From NCBI GenBank assembly GCA_003694875.1, contig RFJN01000287.1, forward strand, positions 1 through 5,188: 5,188 nt of DNA. Direction: 5' to 3'. This document shows positions 1 to 5,188 of the stretch, one piece after another (position 1 is the first letter of the stretch; every line of letters begins with the position of its first letter). A model generated the notes under the pieces. It was not told the DNA's origin. It did no database searches and saw only the letters and a list, made by a program, of their open reading frames with translations. Position numbers and translations under genes: made by a program. Source of the DNA: Planctomycetota bacterium. GTDB lineage: Bacteria > Planctomycetota > J058 > J103.

Positions 1-148
1 CCTCGCGGCGAAACAGCGGCTCCTCACCGACGAGCCACACGAGCGGTCCGCGGCGCCGCGCGGGGTCGAGCTGCTGGAAGCGCTCGGGATCGATTCCCTT
101 CGTGGCGGTGCGCGCGCGCCGCTTGCCACCGCTCGAACGGGCCGCCAT
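1..148 (-). CDS. Partial CDS, N-terminus of a probable DNA polymerase III delta subunit (HolA-like)
   Basis: Only the first 49 codons are in the window; the gene runs off the left edge. It starts at an ATG (148-146) with a purine-rich GGGGGAG stretch about 10 nt upstream. The first ~20 residues are basic and Ser/Gly/Ala-rich, probably disordered. Next comes IDPERFQQLDPARRRG and then GPLVWLVGEEPLFRRE. The last segment resembles the first beta strand and following 'GDEPLL' turn of the HolA fold (clamp-loader delta subunit, which opens the sliding clamp during replication). That is the only basis for the call. It lies 26 nt downstream of rimP on the same strand, so co-transcription is likely. 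A different nucleotide-binding or hypothetical protein cannot be excluded from 49 residues. Confidence 0.45.
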   Translation of the reverse strand, partial: MAARSSGGKRRARTATKGIDPERFQQLDPARRRGPLVWLVGEEPLFRRE

Positions 149-174
149 GCGGTCTTCTCTCCCCCTCGCGCCCG

Positions 175-738
175 CTACCGGCTGCGCCGGTGCCGGCCGC
201 TGCCGCGTCCGCGACGCTTGTGCCGCCCCGAGCCGCGGCGGGTGCGCTTGTGTCCGTCGTCGGGCACGAACGGTTCCGGGTGCAGCCGCACGTTGGCGAT
301 CTCGCGGGCGGGGAAGGTCTGGGGCCTCTCGGTATCGAGCACGTGCACGGTCACGTCCCCGTCGTTCCAGCCGAGCAGCGTCCCGGTGAAGCGACGCCGC
401 CCCTCGGGCTGGCGCGCCTCGCGCAGCGTCACCAGGACGCGCTCGCCGCGGAAACGGTCGAAGTCCTTGGGGCGGGTGAGCGGCCGGTCGATCCCGGGCG
501 ACTCGACCTCGATCGAGAAGCTGCCGGGATCGTGGCCCACGTGCTCGAGCGCCTGCTCGACGAGCCGGCTCGCACGCCGGCAGTCGGCGAGCGTCACGCC
601 GCCGGGCACGTCGATCATGAGTCGGAGGTTGCGCGTGGGTGGGTACTGCAGCCGGATGACCTCGAAGCCGCCGGCCTCCACGTGGTCCACGATCGTCTTC
701 TTGATCAGTGCGGTGACGCGATCCGAACCGTTGCGCAC
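175..738 (-). CDS. rimP: Ribosome maturation factor RimP
   Basis: Cytoplasmic factor for maturation of the 30S ribosomal subunit. The 187-residue product shows the family layout. The N-terminal alpha/beta domain runs from about residue 8 to 87, with MIDVPGGVTLADCRRASRLV (41-60, family pattern 'IDkpgGvtl-dC-avSr') and the hallmark IEVESPGIDRPL (76-87). An SH3-like C-terminal domain follows (about 91-155: RFRGERVLVTL, then FTGTLLGWNDGDVTVHV). The start is a GTG at 738-736, preceded by a G-rich stretch on the coding strand; no other start would keep the N-terminal helix intact. Residues 161-187 form a strongly basic tail beyond the usual domain end, with a near repeat GSGRHKRR / GSGRHRRS. The gene sits 79 nt after the repeat-protein gene and 26 nt before the HolA-like gene. 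nusA, the usual downstream partner, is not present. No clear promoter of its own was seen, so it may depend on upstream transcription. The family call is secure. Confidence 0.95.
   Translation of the reverse strand: MRNGSDRVTALIKKTIVDHVEAGGFEVIRLQYPPTRNLRLMIDVPGGVTLADCRRASRLVEQALEHVGHDPGSFSIEVESPGIDRPLTRPKDFDRFRGERVLVTLREARQPEGRRRFTGTLLGWNDGDVTVHVLDTERPQTFPAREIANVRLHPEPFVPDDGHKRTRRGSGRHKRRGRGSGRHRRSR
178..234 (-). repeat. Basic C-terminal tail of RimP with a short tandem near-repeat
   Basis: The last 19 codons of rimP encode two copies of an eight-residue unit, GSGRHKRR (residues 169-176) and GSGRHRRS (179-186), separated by Gly-Arg. The unit is visible directly in the translation. Such Arg/Lys/Gly tails usually bind RNA non-specifically; a role in contacting 16S rRNA is inference. 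The DNA here is also repetitive (CGGC/CCGC-rich), so slippage could have produced the duplication. Confidence 0.6.
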
Positions 739-775
739 GAGAGCCCCCGTCCGATCGCCGCCGTTCGATCACCCC

Positions 776-811
776 GGGCGCGCAGGCGGACGGCGTCGCA
801 CACGCGCGCCC
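776..811. repeat. GC-rich inverted repeat between the repeat-protein gene and rimP
   Basis: GGGCGCGC (776-783) and GCGCGCCC (804-811) are perfect 8-bp complementary arms around a 20-nt loop. It fills much of the 79-nt gap between the two minus-strand genes. There is no following T-run on either strand, so it is not a convincing intrinsic terminator. It could be a weak attenuating or processing hairpin, or chance in GC-rich DNA. Confidence 0.3.
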
Positions 812-817
812 CGCGTC

Positions 818-1246
818 TCAGCGCCGGCCCTTCATGGCGAGAATCTTCTGCGCCGCCTTGAGCTGTTCCACGGTGAGTTCCCCGCGCTCGATCAGCAGGT
901 CGCCGAGCGGACGGCACACCCCGTCGCGCGTGTAGTGGTCCTTCTGGTACTGCATGGCGTCGAGCACCGCCTCGCGCGAGGCGTAGTCGTTCTTGATCAG
1001 CACCCGCGCGAGGTCCTTGTCCTGCTGCCGCTGCAGCTTGTAGTGGCCCGCGCGCTGGATCGTGAGGTACTGGGTGCGGTTGATCAGCTTGAGGTCCATG
1101 AGCGCCTCGCCGAGCGAGACGTCGAGCCCGCGCGCCTGCTGCGACTTCTGGTGCTCGCGCGCGCGTCTGAGCCCTGCCTCGTCGACGAACCGGTTCTCGA
1201 GTGCCAGCTTGCGGAAGAGCTTGTCGCGGTCGATGACGAGAGCCAT
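818..1246 (-). CDS. Small protein of four MshEN/GspE-N-terminal-like helical modules, function unknown
   Basis: The 142-residue product has no signal peptide or membrane segment and is predicted to be largely helical. It is built from four modules of the 'LGxxLxxxGxIxxxxLxxAxxxQ' type seen at the N-terminus of type II secretion / type IV pilus ATPases (GspE, PilB, MshE). Module 1 is about residues 10-34 (LALENRFVDEAGLRRAREHQ), module 2 is 44-66 (SLGEALMDLKLINRTQYL), module 3 is 79-103 (LARVLIKNDYASREAVLDAM) and module 4 is 112-135 (RPLGDLLIERGELTVEQLKA). Modules 1+2 and 3+4 align as an internal duplication. The ATG at 1246-1244 is chosen because GAGGAG lies 3 nt upstream and a good promoter candidate ends about 67 nt upstream. 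Upstream in-frame codons reach 1435 but encode low-complexity sequence and would run through that promoter. Full MshEN domains can bind cyclic di-GMP; ligand binding here is untested. It is divergent from the cyclase operon. Confidence 0.8.
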   Translation of the reverse strand: MALVIDRDKLFRKLALENRFVDEAGLRRAREHQKSQQARGLDVSLGEALMDLKLINRTQYLTIQRAGHYKLQRQQDKDLARVLIKNDYASREAVLDAMQYQKDHYTRDGVCRPLGDLLIERGELTVEQLKAAQKILAMKGRR

Positions 1247-1249
1247 GTT

Positions 1250-1255
1250 CTCCTC
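1250..1255 (-). promoter_or_regulatory. Ribosome binding site that fixes the start of the repeat-protein gene
   Basis: Read on the minus strand, GAGGAG is followed by AAC and then ATG. The spacing is short but workable if GAGG pairs with the anti-Shine-Dalgarno. It supports the ATG at 1246 over the upstream extension of 63 codons. Confidence 0.6.
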
Positions 1256-1312
1256 GCACGGAGCCGGACGCGTCGCGGCGCCGCCGGTCGTGGCGCGCCG
1301 CACGTCTGCCCG

Positions 1313-1341
1313 ACTGTACCACCGCCCGGCGGCGCTCGCAA
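1313..1341 (-). promoter_or_regulatory. Sigma70-like promoter for the repeat-protein gene
   Basis: On the minus strand, TTGCGA (1341-1336) and TACAGT (1318-1313) are separated by 17 nt. Each hexamer matches consensus at 4 of 6 positions, including the most conserved TTG and TA...T. The predicted start of transcription is near 1305-1307, giving a leader of about 60 nt. The combination stands out in a GC-rich background and lies in the intergenic space. It is predicted by eye only. Confidence 0.5.
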
Positions 1342-1383
1342 CCGCGCCGCGTTCGGGCGCTGCCGGCTGCGGGGCGGCGGTGG

Positions 1384-1413
1384 TTGATGCGGGCCGGTGC
1401 GGGCTGCTACCTT
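1384..1413 (+). promoter_or_regulatory. Sigma70-like promoter for the cyclase-exporter operon
   Basis: TTGATG (1384-1389) and TACCTT (1408-1413, preceded by TGC) are separated by 18 nt. The -35 matches 4 of 6 positions and the -10 matches 3 of 6, with the key TA and final T. The predicted transcription start near 1420 would give a leader of about 40 nt before the GTG at 1462. It is weaker than the other two promoter candidates, as might suit a regulated promoter. Confidence 0.4.
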
Positions 1414-1448
1414 CCATGCAGCGAGCGCGGCGCAACGCCCCCGCACGC

Positions 1449-1455
1449 GGTGGAG
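1449..1455 (+). promoter_or_regulatory. Ribosome binding site that decides the cyclase start
   Basis: GGTGGAG lies 6 nt before GTG 1462. It favours that start over TTG 1384 or ATG 1387, which fall inside the predicted -35 box and would add 26 or 25 residues of non-conserved sequence before the FHA domain. Confidence 0.5.
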
Positions 1456-1461
1456 ACCGCC

Positions 1462-3141
1462 GTGGCCAGCCTGATCATGATCGCCGGCAAGAAGCACCGC
1501 GTCGTGCCGCTCACGGGCGAGCGCGTCACGGTGGGTCGCGCCCCGGACAACACGGTGCAGATCGAGGACGCCGCCTCCTCGCGCCGGCACTGCGAGTTCG
1601 TGCGCGACGGCGCCGGGTGGCGGGTGCGCGATCTGCGCTCGCTCAACGGCACGTTCGTCAACGACCTCTCGGTGGGTGAACACGCGCTGCGCGCCGGCGA
1701 CCGCGTGCAGGTGGGCGCCACGAGCTTCTACTTCGTGCCGAGCCCGCAGGGAGCGGACGAGGAACCAGAGACGACGGTTCGGTTTCACGCCGCCCCGAGC
1801 GACGAGGCGCGCGCGGCCTCGCGCAAGCTGCGCAACTTCGCCGCGCTGCTCGAGATCTCCAAGGCGGTCGCGGCCGAACTCGAGCCGGGGCGACTGCTCA
1901 CGCTCGTGATCGACAAGTCCATGGAACTGACCGGCGCCGAGCGCGGCTTCCTGATCCTGCTCGACGACAACGGGCAGGCGCGCTTCGAGGTGGCGCGCGA
2001 CCGCGAGGGCCGCCCGATCGACGAGCCCGAGCACTGCATCTCGCGCTCGGTGCTCGAGCGCGTCACGACGAGGGGCGAGCCGGTCGTCACGGTCAACGCC
2101 CAGAACGACCTCGGCGCCTTCGTCTCGATCGTCGCCCTCGAGGTACGCTCGCTCCTGTGCGTGCCGCTCGTGATGCACAACCGGGTCGCGGGCGCGATCT
2201 ACGTCGACAGCCAGGTGGCCTCGCGCGAGTTCGACGACGAGTCGCTCAACCTGCTGCACGCCTTCGCCGACCAGGTGTCGGTGGCGCTCACCAACGCGCG
2301 GCTGTACCAGGAGGCGCTCGAGGCGCGCGAGCGCGAGGAGCGCGTCCGCCGCATCTTCCAGAAGTACGTGCCCGCGGACGTGGTGCGCCGGGTGCTGTCG
2401 ATGTCGGAGGACGAACGGCTCAGCGCCAAGCTCGAGGCGACGGTGCTGTTCAGCGACATCCGCTCGTTCACGAGCCTGAGCGAACGGCTGCCGCCCGAGG
2501 AGGTGGTCGCGTTCCTCAACGACTACCTGCAGCGCATGGTGCGGATCGTCGACGAGGCGGGCGGGATCGTCGACAAGTTCATCGGCGACGCGATCATGGC
2601 GGTCTTCGGCGCCCCCGCCCCGCGGCCCGACGACGCGCGGCGCGCGGTGCGCGCCGCGCTCGCCATGCTCGCGGAGATCGAGCGCTTCAACGAGGAGCAG
2701 CGCCGGCGCGGCGGGGTGCGGATCGAGGTCGGGATCGGGATCCACACCGGCTCGGTGATCGCGGGCAACATGGGCTCGGACAAGAAGATGGAGTACACCG
2801 TGATCGGCGACACCGTGAACGCCGCCTGCCGCATCGAGGCGCTCACCAAGGACCTCGGCTACCCCCTGCTCGTGAGCCGCGCGTGCCTCACCGAGGCCGG
2901 TCCGGAGCACTTCCGCACCCTCGCCTTCCCCCCCGTGCACGTCAAGGGCAAGGCGCAGCCCATCCTCGTGCACGCGGTGCTCGCCACCGCGGACGAGCCC
3001 GCTGCGCCGCCGACCTCCTCCGCGCTGCCCACACCGCCCGCGGTGCCCGCACCACCCACGCCGGGCGCGGCGGGCAAGGCGGGTCCGCAGCAGGGCACGG
3101 TGCGCGTCAGCCCGCAAGAGCTGCTCGGCTCCGATGGCTGA
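1462..3141 (+). CDS. FHA-GAF class IIIb adenylate cyclase
   Basis: Soluble enzyme predicted to convert ATP to cAMP. Numbering is from GTG 1462 (559 residues); an upstream start at 1384 would add 26. Domain order: an FHA phosphothreonine-binding domain (about 4-92; GRAPDN 25-30, SRRH 40-43, SLNGT 60-64); a linker with ETTVRF (103-108); a GAF sensor domain (about 127-280); a short charged coiled-coil helix (about 281-310); a class III cyclase domain (about 322-494); a Pro/Ala-rich tail. Catalytic residues are visible: metal-binding Asp332 (FSDIRSFT) and Asp376 (IGDAIMAVFG), adenine-selecting Lys372 (VDKFIGD) and Thr446 (EYTVIGD), and transition-state Asn453 and Arg457 (VNAACRIE). Lys plus Thr in place of Lys plus Asp marks the IIIb subclass and ATP specificity. 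The catalytic site is complete, so the enzyme should be active as a homodimer. The stop overlaps the start of the ABC ATPase gene by 8 nt. The signal sensed by GAF and the FHA partner are unknown. Confidence 0.93.
   Translation: MASLIMIAGKKHRVVPLTGERVTVGRAPDNTVQIEDAASSRRHCEFVRDGAGWRVRDLRSLNGTFVNDLSVGEHALRAGDRVQVGATSFYFVPSPQGADEEPETTVRFHAAPSDEARAASRKLRNFAALLEISKAVAAELEPGRLLTLVIDKSMELTGAERGFLILLDDNGQARFEVARDREGRPIDEPEHCISRSVLERVTTRGEPVVTVNAQNDLGAFVSIVALEVRSLLCVPLVMHNRVAGAIYVDSQVASREFDDESLNLLHAFADQVSVALTNARLYQEALEAREREERVRRIFQKYVPADVVRRVLSMSEDERLSAKLEATVLFSDIRSFTSLSERLPPEEVVAFLNDYLQRMVRIVDEAGGIVDKFIGDAIMAVFGAPAPRPDDARRAVRAALAMLAEIERFNEEQRRRGGVRIEVGIGIHTGSVIAGNMGSDKKMEYTVIGDTVNAACRIEALTKDLGYPLLVSRACLTEAGPEHFRTLAFPPVHVKGKAQPILVHAVLATADEPAAPPTSSALPTPPAVPAPPTPGAAGKAGPQQGTVRVSPQELLGSDG
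1768..1785 (+). other. Candidate phosphothreonine motif ETTVRF beside the FHA domain
   Basis: Codons for ETTVRF fall 11 residues after the FHA domain (Thr104/Thr105). GarA/OdhI FHA regulators of actinobacteria carry ETTSVF, whose phosphothreonine folds back onto their own FHA domain. The resemblance is seen directly; a matching switch here is inference. A second, similar TVRVS lies near the C-terminus (Thr546, codon 3097-3099). Confidence 0.3.
2993..3096 (+). other. Pro/Ala-rich low-complexity tail of the cyclase
   Basis: After the cyclase domain, codons encode a roughly 35-residue stretch dominated by Pro, Ala, Thr and Gly (for example PTPPAVPAPPTPGAAG). It ends in GTVRVSPQELLGSDG, which looks less random. 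It is probably a flexible linker that presents the terminal peptide. Codon use stays as GC-rich as in the rest of the gene. Confidence 0.6.
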
Positions 3142-4150
3142 GTGCCCCGGCGGCAGCTCGGCCCGAGCCGCCGCGCGGCCGGCGCGCCGCACTGCGCCTC
3201 GCACGGCCGACGACGCCCCGCCGGTGGTGCTGCGCGCGCGCGGGCTGCGCAAGCGCTACGGCGATCTCGAGGCCGTGGCGGGGATCGACTTCTCGGTGCG
3301 CCGCGGCGAGTGCTTCGGCATGCTCGGGCCCAACGGCGCGGGCAAGAGCACCACCATGCGCATGATCTACCGCGCGAGTCCGATCGACGAGGGCAGCCTC
3401 GAGATCCTCGGCCTCGAGGCGGCCGGCGGCCACAACGACCGGGCGATCAAGCGGCGGATCGGGGTGGTGCCGCAGGAGGACAGCCTCGACCAGGAGCTGA
3501 CGGTGCGCGAGAACCTCGAGGTCTTCGCGCGCTTCTACGGCCTGCGTGGCGAGACGGGCCGCGCGCGCGCCGAGGCGCTGCTCGCGTTCGTGAAGCTGCG
3601 CGACAAGGCCGAGGTCCGCGTGGGGGCGCTGTCGGGCGGCATGCGGCGGCGGCTGATGGTGGCGCGCGGGCTGTTGTCCGAACCCGAGCTGCTCGTGCTC
3701 GACGAGCCGACCACGGGGCTCGACCCGCAGGCGCGCCAGGGGCTGTGGGAGCGGCTGCGGGCGCTGCGGCGCGGCGGCACCACGCTGCTGCTCACCACCC
3801 ACTACATGGACGAGGCGGAGCAGCTTTGCGACCGGCTCGTGATCATGGACCGCGGCCGGATCGTGGCCGAGGGGGCGCCGCGGGCGCTGATCGCGGCGCA
3901 CCTGCCGCCGCACGTGATCGAGCTGCACATGGACACCGCCGGCGCGCTGCCGGAGGCGGTCGCCGCGCTCGGGGACGCGATCGAGCGCAGCGAGCTGCTC
4001 TCGGACCGGATCCTGCTGTATCTGCACGACCCCGACGCGGTGCTGTCGCAGCTCGCGCACGCGCTGCCCGAGGCGGAGGTGCTCGTGCGTCGCAGCACGC
4101 TCGAGGACGTCTTCCTCAAGCTCACCGGTCGGCGTCTCGAGGAGGGCTGA
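3134..4150 (+). CDS. ABC-2 type exporter ATP-binding protein, NodI-like
   Basis: Cytoplasmic ATPase that powers the permease encoded next. The 338-residue product has all ABC motifs: Walker A GPNGAGKST (65-73), Q-loop Gln114 (VVPQED), signature LSGGM (166-170), Walker B LLVLDEP (186-192), D-loop TGLD (194-197) and switch His223 (TTHYMDEAEQLCDRL). The C-terminal part (about 255-330) ends in STLEDVFLKLTGR, typical of the DrrA/NodI/CcmA-type exporter group. ATG 3134 overlaps the cyclase stop (ATGGCTGA), which suggests translational coupling; no strong ribosome binding site precedes it. The first ~30 residues are Ala/Arg/Pro-rich and not part of the fold. A GTG at 3224 or 3227 (Val31/Val32) would remove them, so the true start is uncertain. 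Substrate unknown: NodI proteins of rhizobia help export lipochitooligosaccharide Nod factors, but many non-symbiotic bacteria carry NodIJ-like pairs. Confidence 0.93.
   Translation: MAECPGGSSARAAARPARRTAPRTADDAPPVVLRARGLRKRYGDLEAVAGIDFSVRRGECFGMLGPNGAGKSTTMRMIYRASPIDEGSLEILGLEAAGGHNDRAIKRRIGVVPQEDSLDQELTVRENLEVFARFYGLRGETGRARAEALLAFVKLRDKAEVRVGALSGGMRRRLMVARGLLSEPELLVLDEPTTGLDPQARQGLWERLRALRRGGTTLLLTTHYMDEAEQLCDRLVIMDRGRIVAEGAPRALIAAHLPPHVIELHMDTAGALPEAVAALGDAIERSELLSDRILLYLHDPDAVLSQLAHALPEAEVLVRRSTLEDVFLKLTGRRLEEG
4139..4146 (+). promoter_or_regulatory. Strong ribosome binding site for the permease
   Basis: GAGGAGGG lies 6 nt before GTG 4153, inside the last codons of the ATPase gene. It is the best Shine-Dalgarno in the window and fixes the permease start. 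Confidence 0.8.
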
Positions 4151-4152
4151 CG

Positions 4153-4938
<786 letters not shown>

Positions 4939-4956
4939 ACCCACCGCGCTGCGGCG

Positions 4957-4985
4957 TTGCCCCCGCCCCGCGGCCCCGCTATCCT
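4957..4985 (+). promoter_or_regulatory. Sigma70-like promoter for the right-edge gene
   Basis: TTGCCC (4957-4962) and TATCCT (4980-4985) are separated by 17 nt, each matching consensus at 4 of 6 positions. The predicted transcription start (about 4991-4993) falls 1 to 3 nt before ATG 4994. It lies entirely in the 55-nt gap after the permease gene. No terminator hairpin with a T-run was seen in that gap. Confidence 0.5.
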
Positions 4986-4993
4986 CGGCTGCC

Positions 4994-5188
4994 ATGAGTG
5001 CGATCGGAGACCCGAACGGAGCGGGGGCGATCCCGCCGGAGGCGTGGTCCGCACCGCCGCCCGCCGAGGATGACGCCGGGACGACGCAGCCGCGCGAGCC
5101 CGCACCGGCGGCCGCCGCGCCCGCGCGGGGGGCACCGGCCGCCTCGCGGCGGCCGGTCTACGGCGCAGGGGGGGTGGTGACCGAGCCC
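4994..5188 (+). CDS. Partial CDS, Pro/Ala-rich N-terminus of an unrecognised protein
   Basis: 65 codons are open from ATG 4994 to the window edge. The translation begins MSAIGDPNGAGAIPPEAW, passes through a Pro/Ala/Glu-rich disordered stretch (about residues 20-52, including PAPAAAAPARGAPAAS) and ends RRPVYGAGGVVTEP. There is no signal peptide or hydrophobic helix in the visible part, so this looks like a flexible N-terminal extension before a domain that starts near the edge. A promoter candidate directly upstream supports the start; no Shine-Dalgarno lies between it and the ATG. Start codons further in (GTG 5174 or 5177) are possible if the low-complexity part is not coding. I do not recognise the family. 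Confidence 0.6.
   Translation, partial: MSAIGDPNGAGAIPPEAWSAPPPAEDDAGTTQPREPAPAAAAPARGAPAASRRPVYGAGGVVTEP
5134..5157. repeat. Perfect 10-bp hairpin with a 4-nt loop inside the right-edge CDS
   Basis: ACCGGCCGCC (5134-5143), loop TCGC (5144-5147) and GGCGGCCGGT (5148-5157) form an uninterrupted stem. It lies within codons of the Ala/Arg-rich segment of the partial gene and has no T-run after it. A regulatory role is possible, but GC-rich repeats of Ala, Arg and Pro codons produce such stems readily. Confidence 0.5.

Noticed and set aside
776..811. Intrinsic terminator between the repeat-protein gene and rimP
   Set aside because: The 8-bp stem has a 20-nt loop and no T-run on either strand.
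190..1387. Plus-strand open frames across rimP and the repeat-protein gene (190-861 and 218-1387)
   Set aside because: They run opposite the secure rimP gene and the repeat gene. Their translations lack domain patterns and no promoter or ribosome binding site supports them.
1247..1435. 63-codon N-terminal extension of the repeat-protein gene
   Set aside because: Low-complexity Ala/Arg/Pro sequence that would overlap the TTGCGA-17-TACAGT promoter candidate; the ATG at 1246 has its own ribosome binding site.
1084..3252. 722-codon open frame on the minus strand opposite the cyclase gene
   Set aside because: It is antisense to a gene with complete FHA, GAF and cyclase motifs. Its translation is His/Arg/Ala-rich low complexity with no recognisable domain, as expected when stop codons are rare in GC-rich DNA.
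2157..3365. 402-codon plus-strand open frame overlapping the cyclase and ATPase genes in another frame
   Set aside because: Arg/Gly/Ala-rich out-of-frame translation of two secure genes.
3107..4060. 317-codon minus-strand open frame opposite the ABC ATPase
   Set aside because: Antisense shadow of a gene with all ABC motifs; Arg/His/Gln-rich translation without a fold signature.
3142..4152. Upstream extension of the permease frame through the whole ATPase gene
   Set aside because: The sequence before GTG 4153 is an out-of-frame reading of the ATPase. The GAGGAGGG site marks the true permease start.
4994..5188. Gamma-glutamyltransferase start, suggested by GAGGVVTEP at the end of the partial frame
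   Set aside because: Only a few residues resemble the family's N-terminal 'GMVVS/T' region, and the decisive following motif lies outside the window.

Overview
The window is a very GC-rich (roughly 70% or more by eye), tightly packed bacterial segment with strong third-codon-position GC. The mix of an FHA-GAF-class III cyclase, a small protein of GspE/PilB N-terminal (MshEN)-like repeats, a NodI/NodJ-type ABC exporter and sigma70-like promoters fits a GC-rich proteobacterium in the broad sense, for example a deltaproteobacterial or myxobacterial lineage. That placement is inference. There is no 16S, tRNA or mobile element to fix it.

Layout: The left third is read on the minus strand, right to left. 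A 142-residue protein with four helical MshEN-like modules (818-1246) is followed by rimP, the 30S ribosomal subunit maturation factor (175-738). Next comes the N-terminus of a gene that leaves the left edge (1-148), which resembles the delta subunit of DNA polymerase III. The right two thirds are read on the plus strand. A class IIIb adenylate cyclase with N-terminal FHA and GAF sensor domains (1462-3141) overlaps by 8 nt the ATPase of an ABC-2 transporter (3134-4150). The matching permease follows 2 nt later (4153-4938). At the right edge a new gene begins (4994 onward) with a Pro/Ala-rich, unrecognised N-terminus.

The 215 bp between the two divergent units (1247-1461) holds back-to-back promoter candidates: TTGCGA-17-TACAGT for the minus-strand gene and TTGATG-18-TACCTT for the cyclase. 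A third candidate, TTGCCC-17-TATCCT, lies just 8 nt upstream of the right-edge ATG, so that mRNA would be practically leaderless.

How the genes may work together: the cyclase and the exporter look like one translationally linked operon. The cyclase would read a phosphothreonine partner (FHA) and a small ligand or protein signal (GAF) and make cAMP. The NodIJ-like transporter would export an unknown, probably lipid- or glycan-linked, substrate. The divergent repeat protein belongs to a fold family whose better-known members bind cyclic di-GMP or sit at the front of type II/IV secretion ATPases. This makes a shared signalling theme possible but unproven. rimP is a housekeeping gene, found here without its usual immediate partner nusA. 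No CRISPR array, prophage, insertion sequence, rRNA or tRNA gene was seen.
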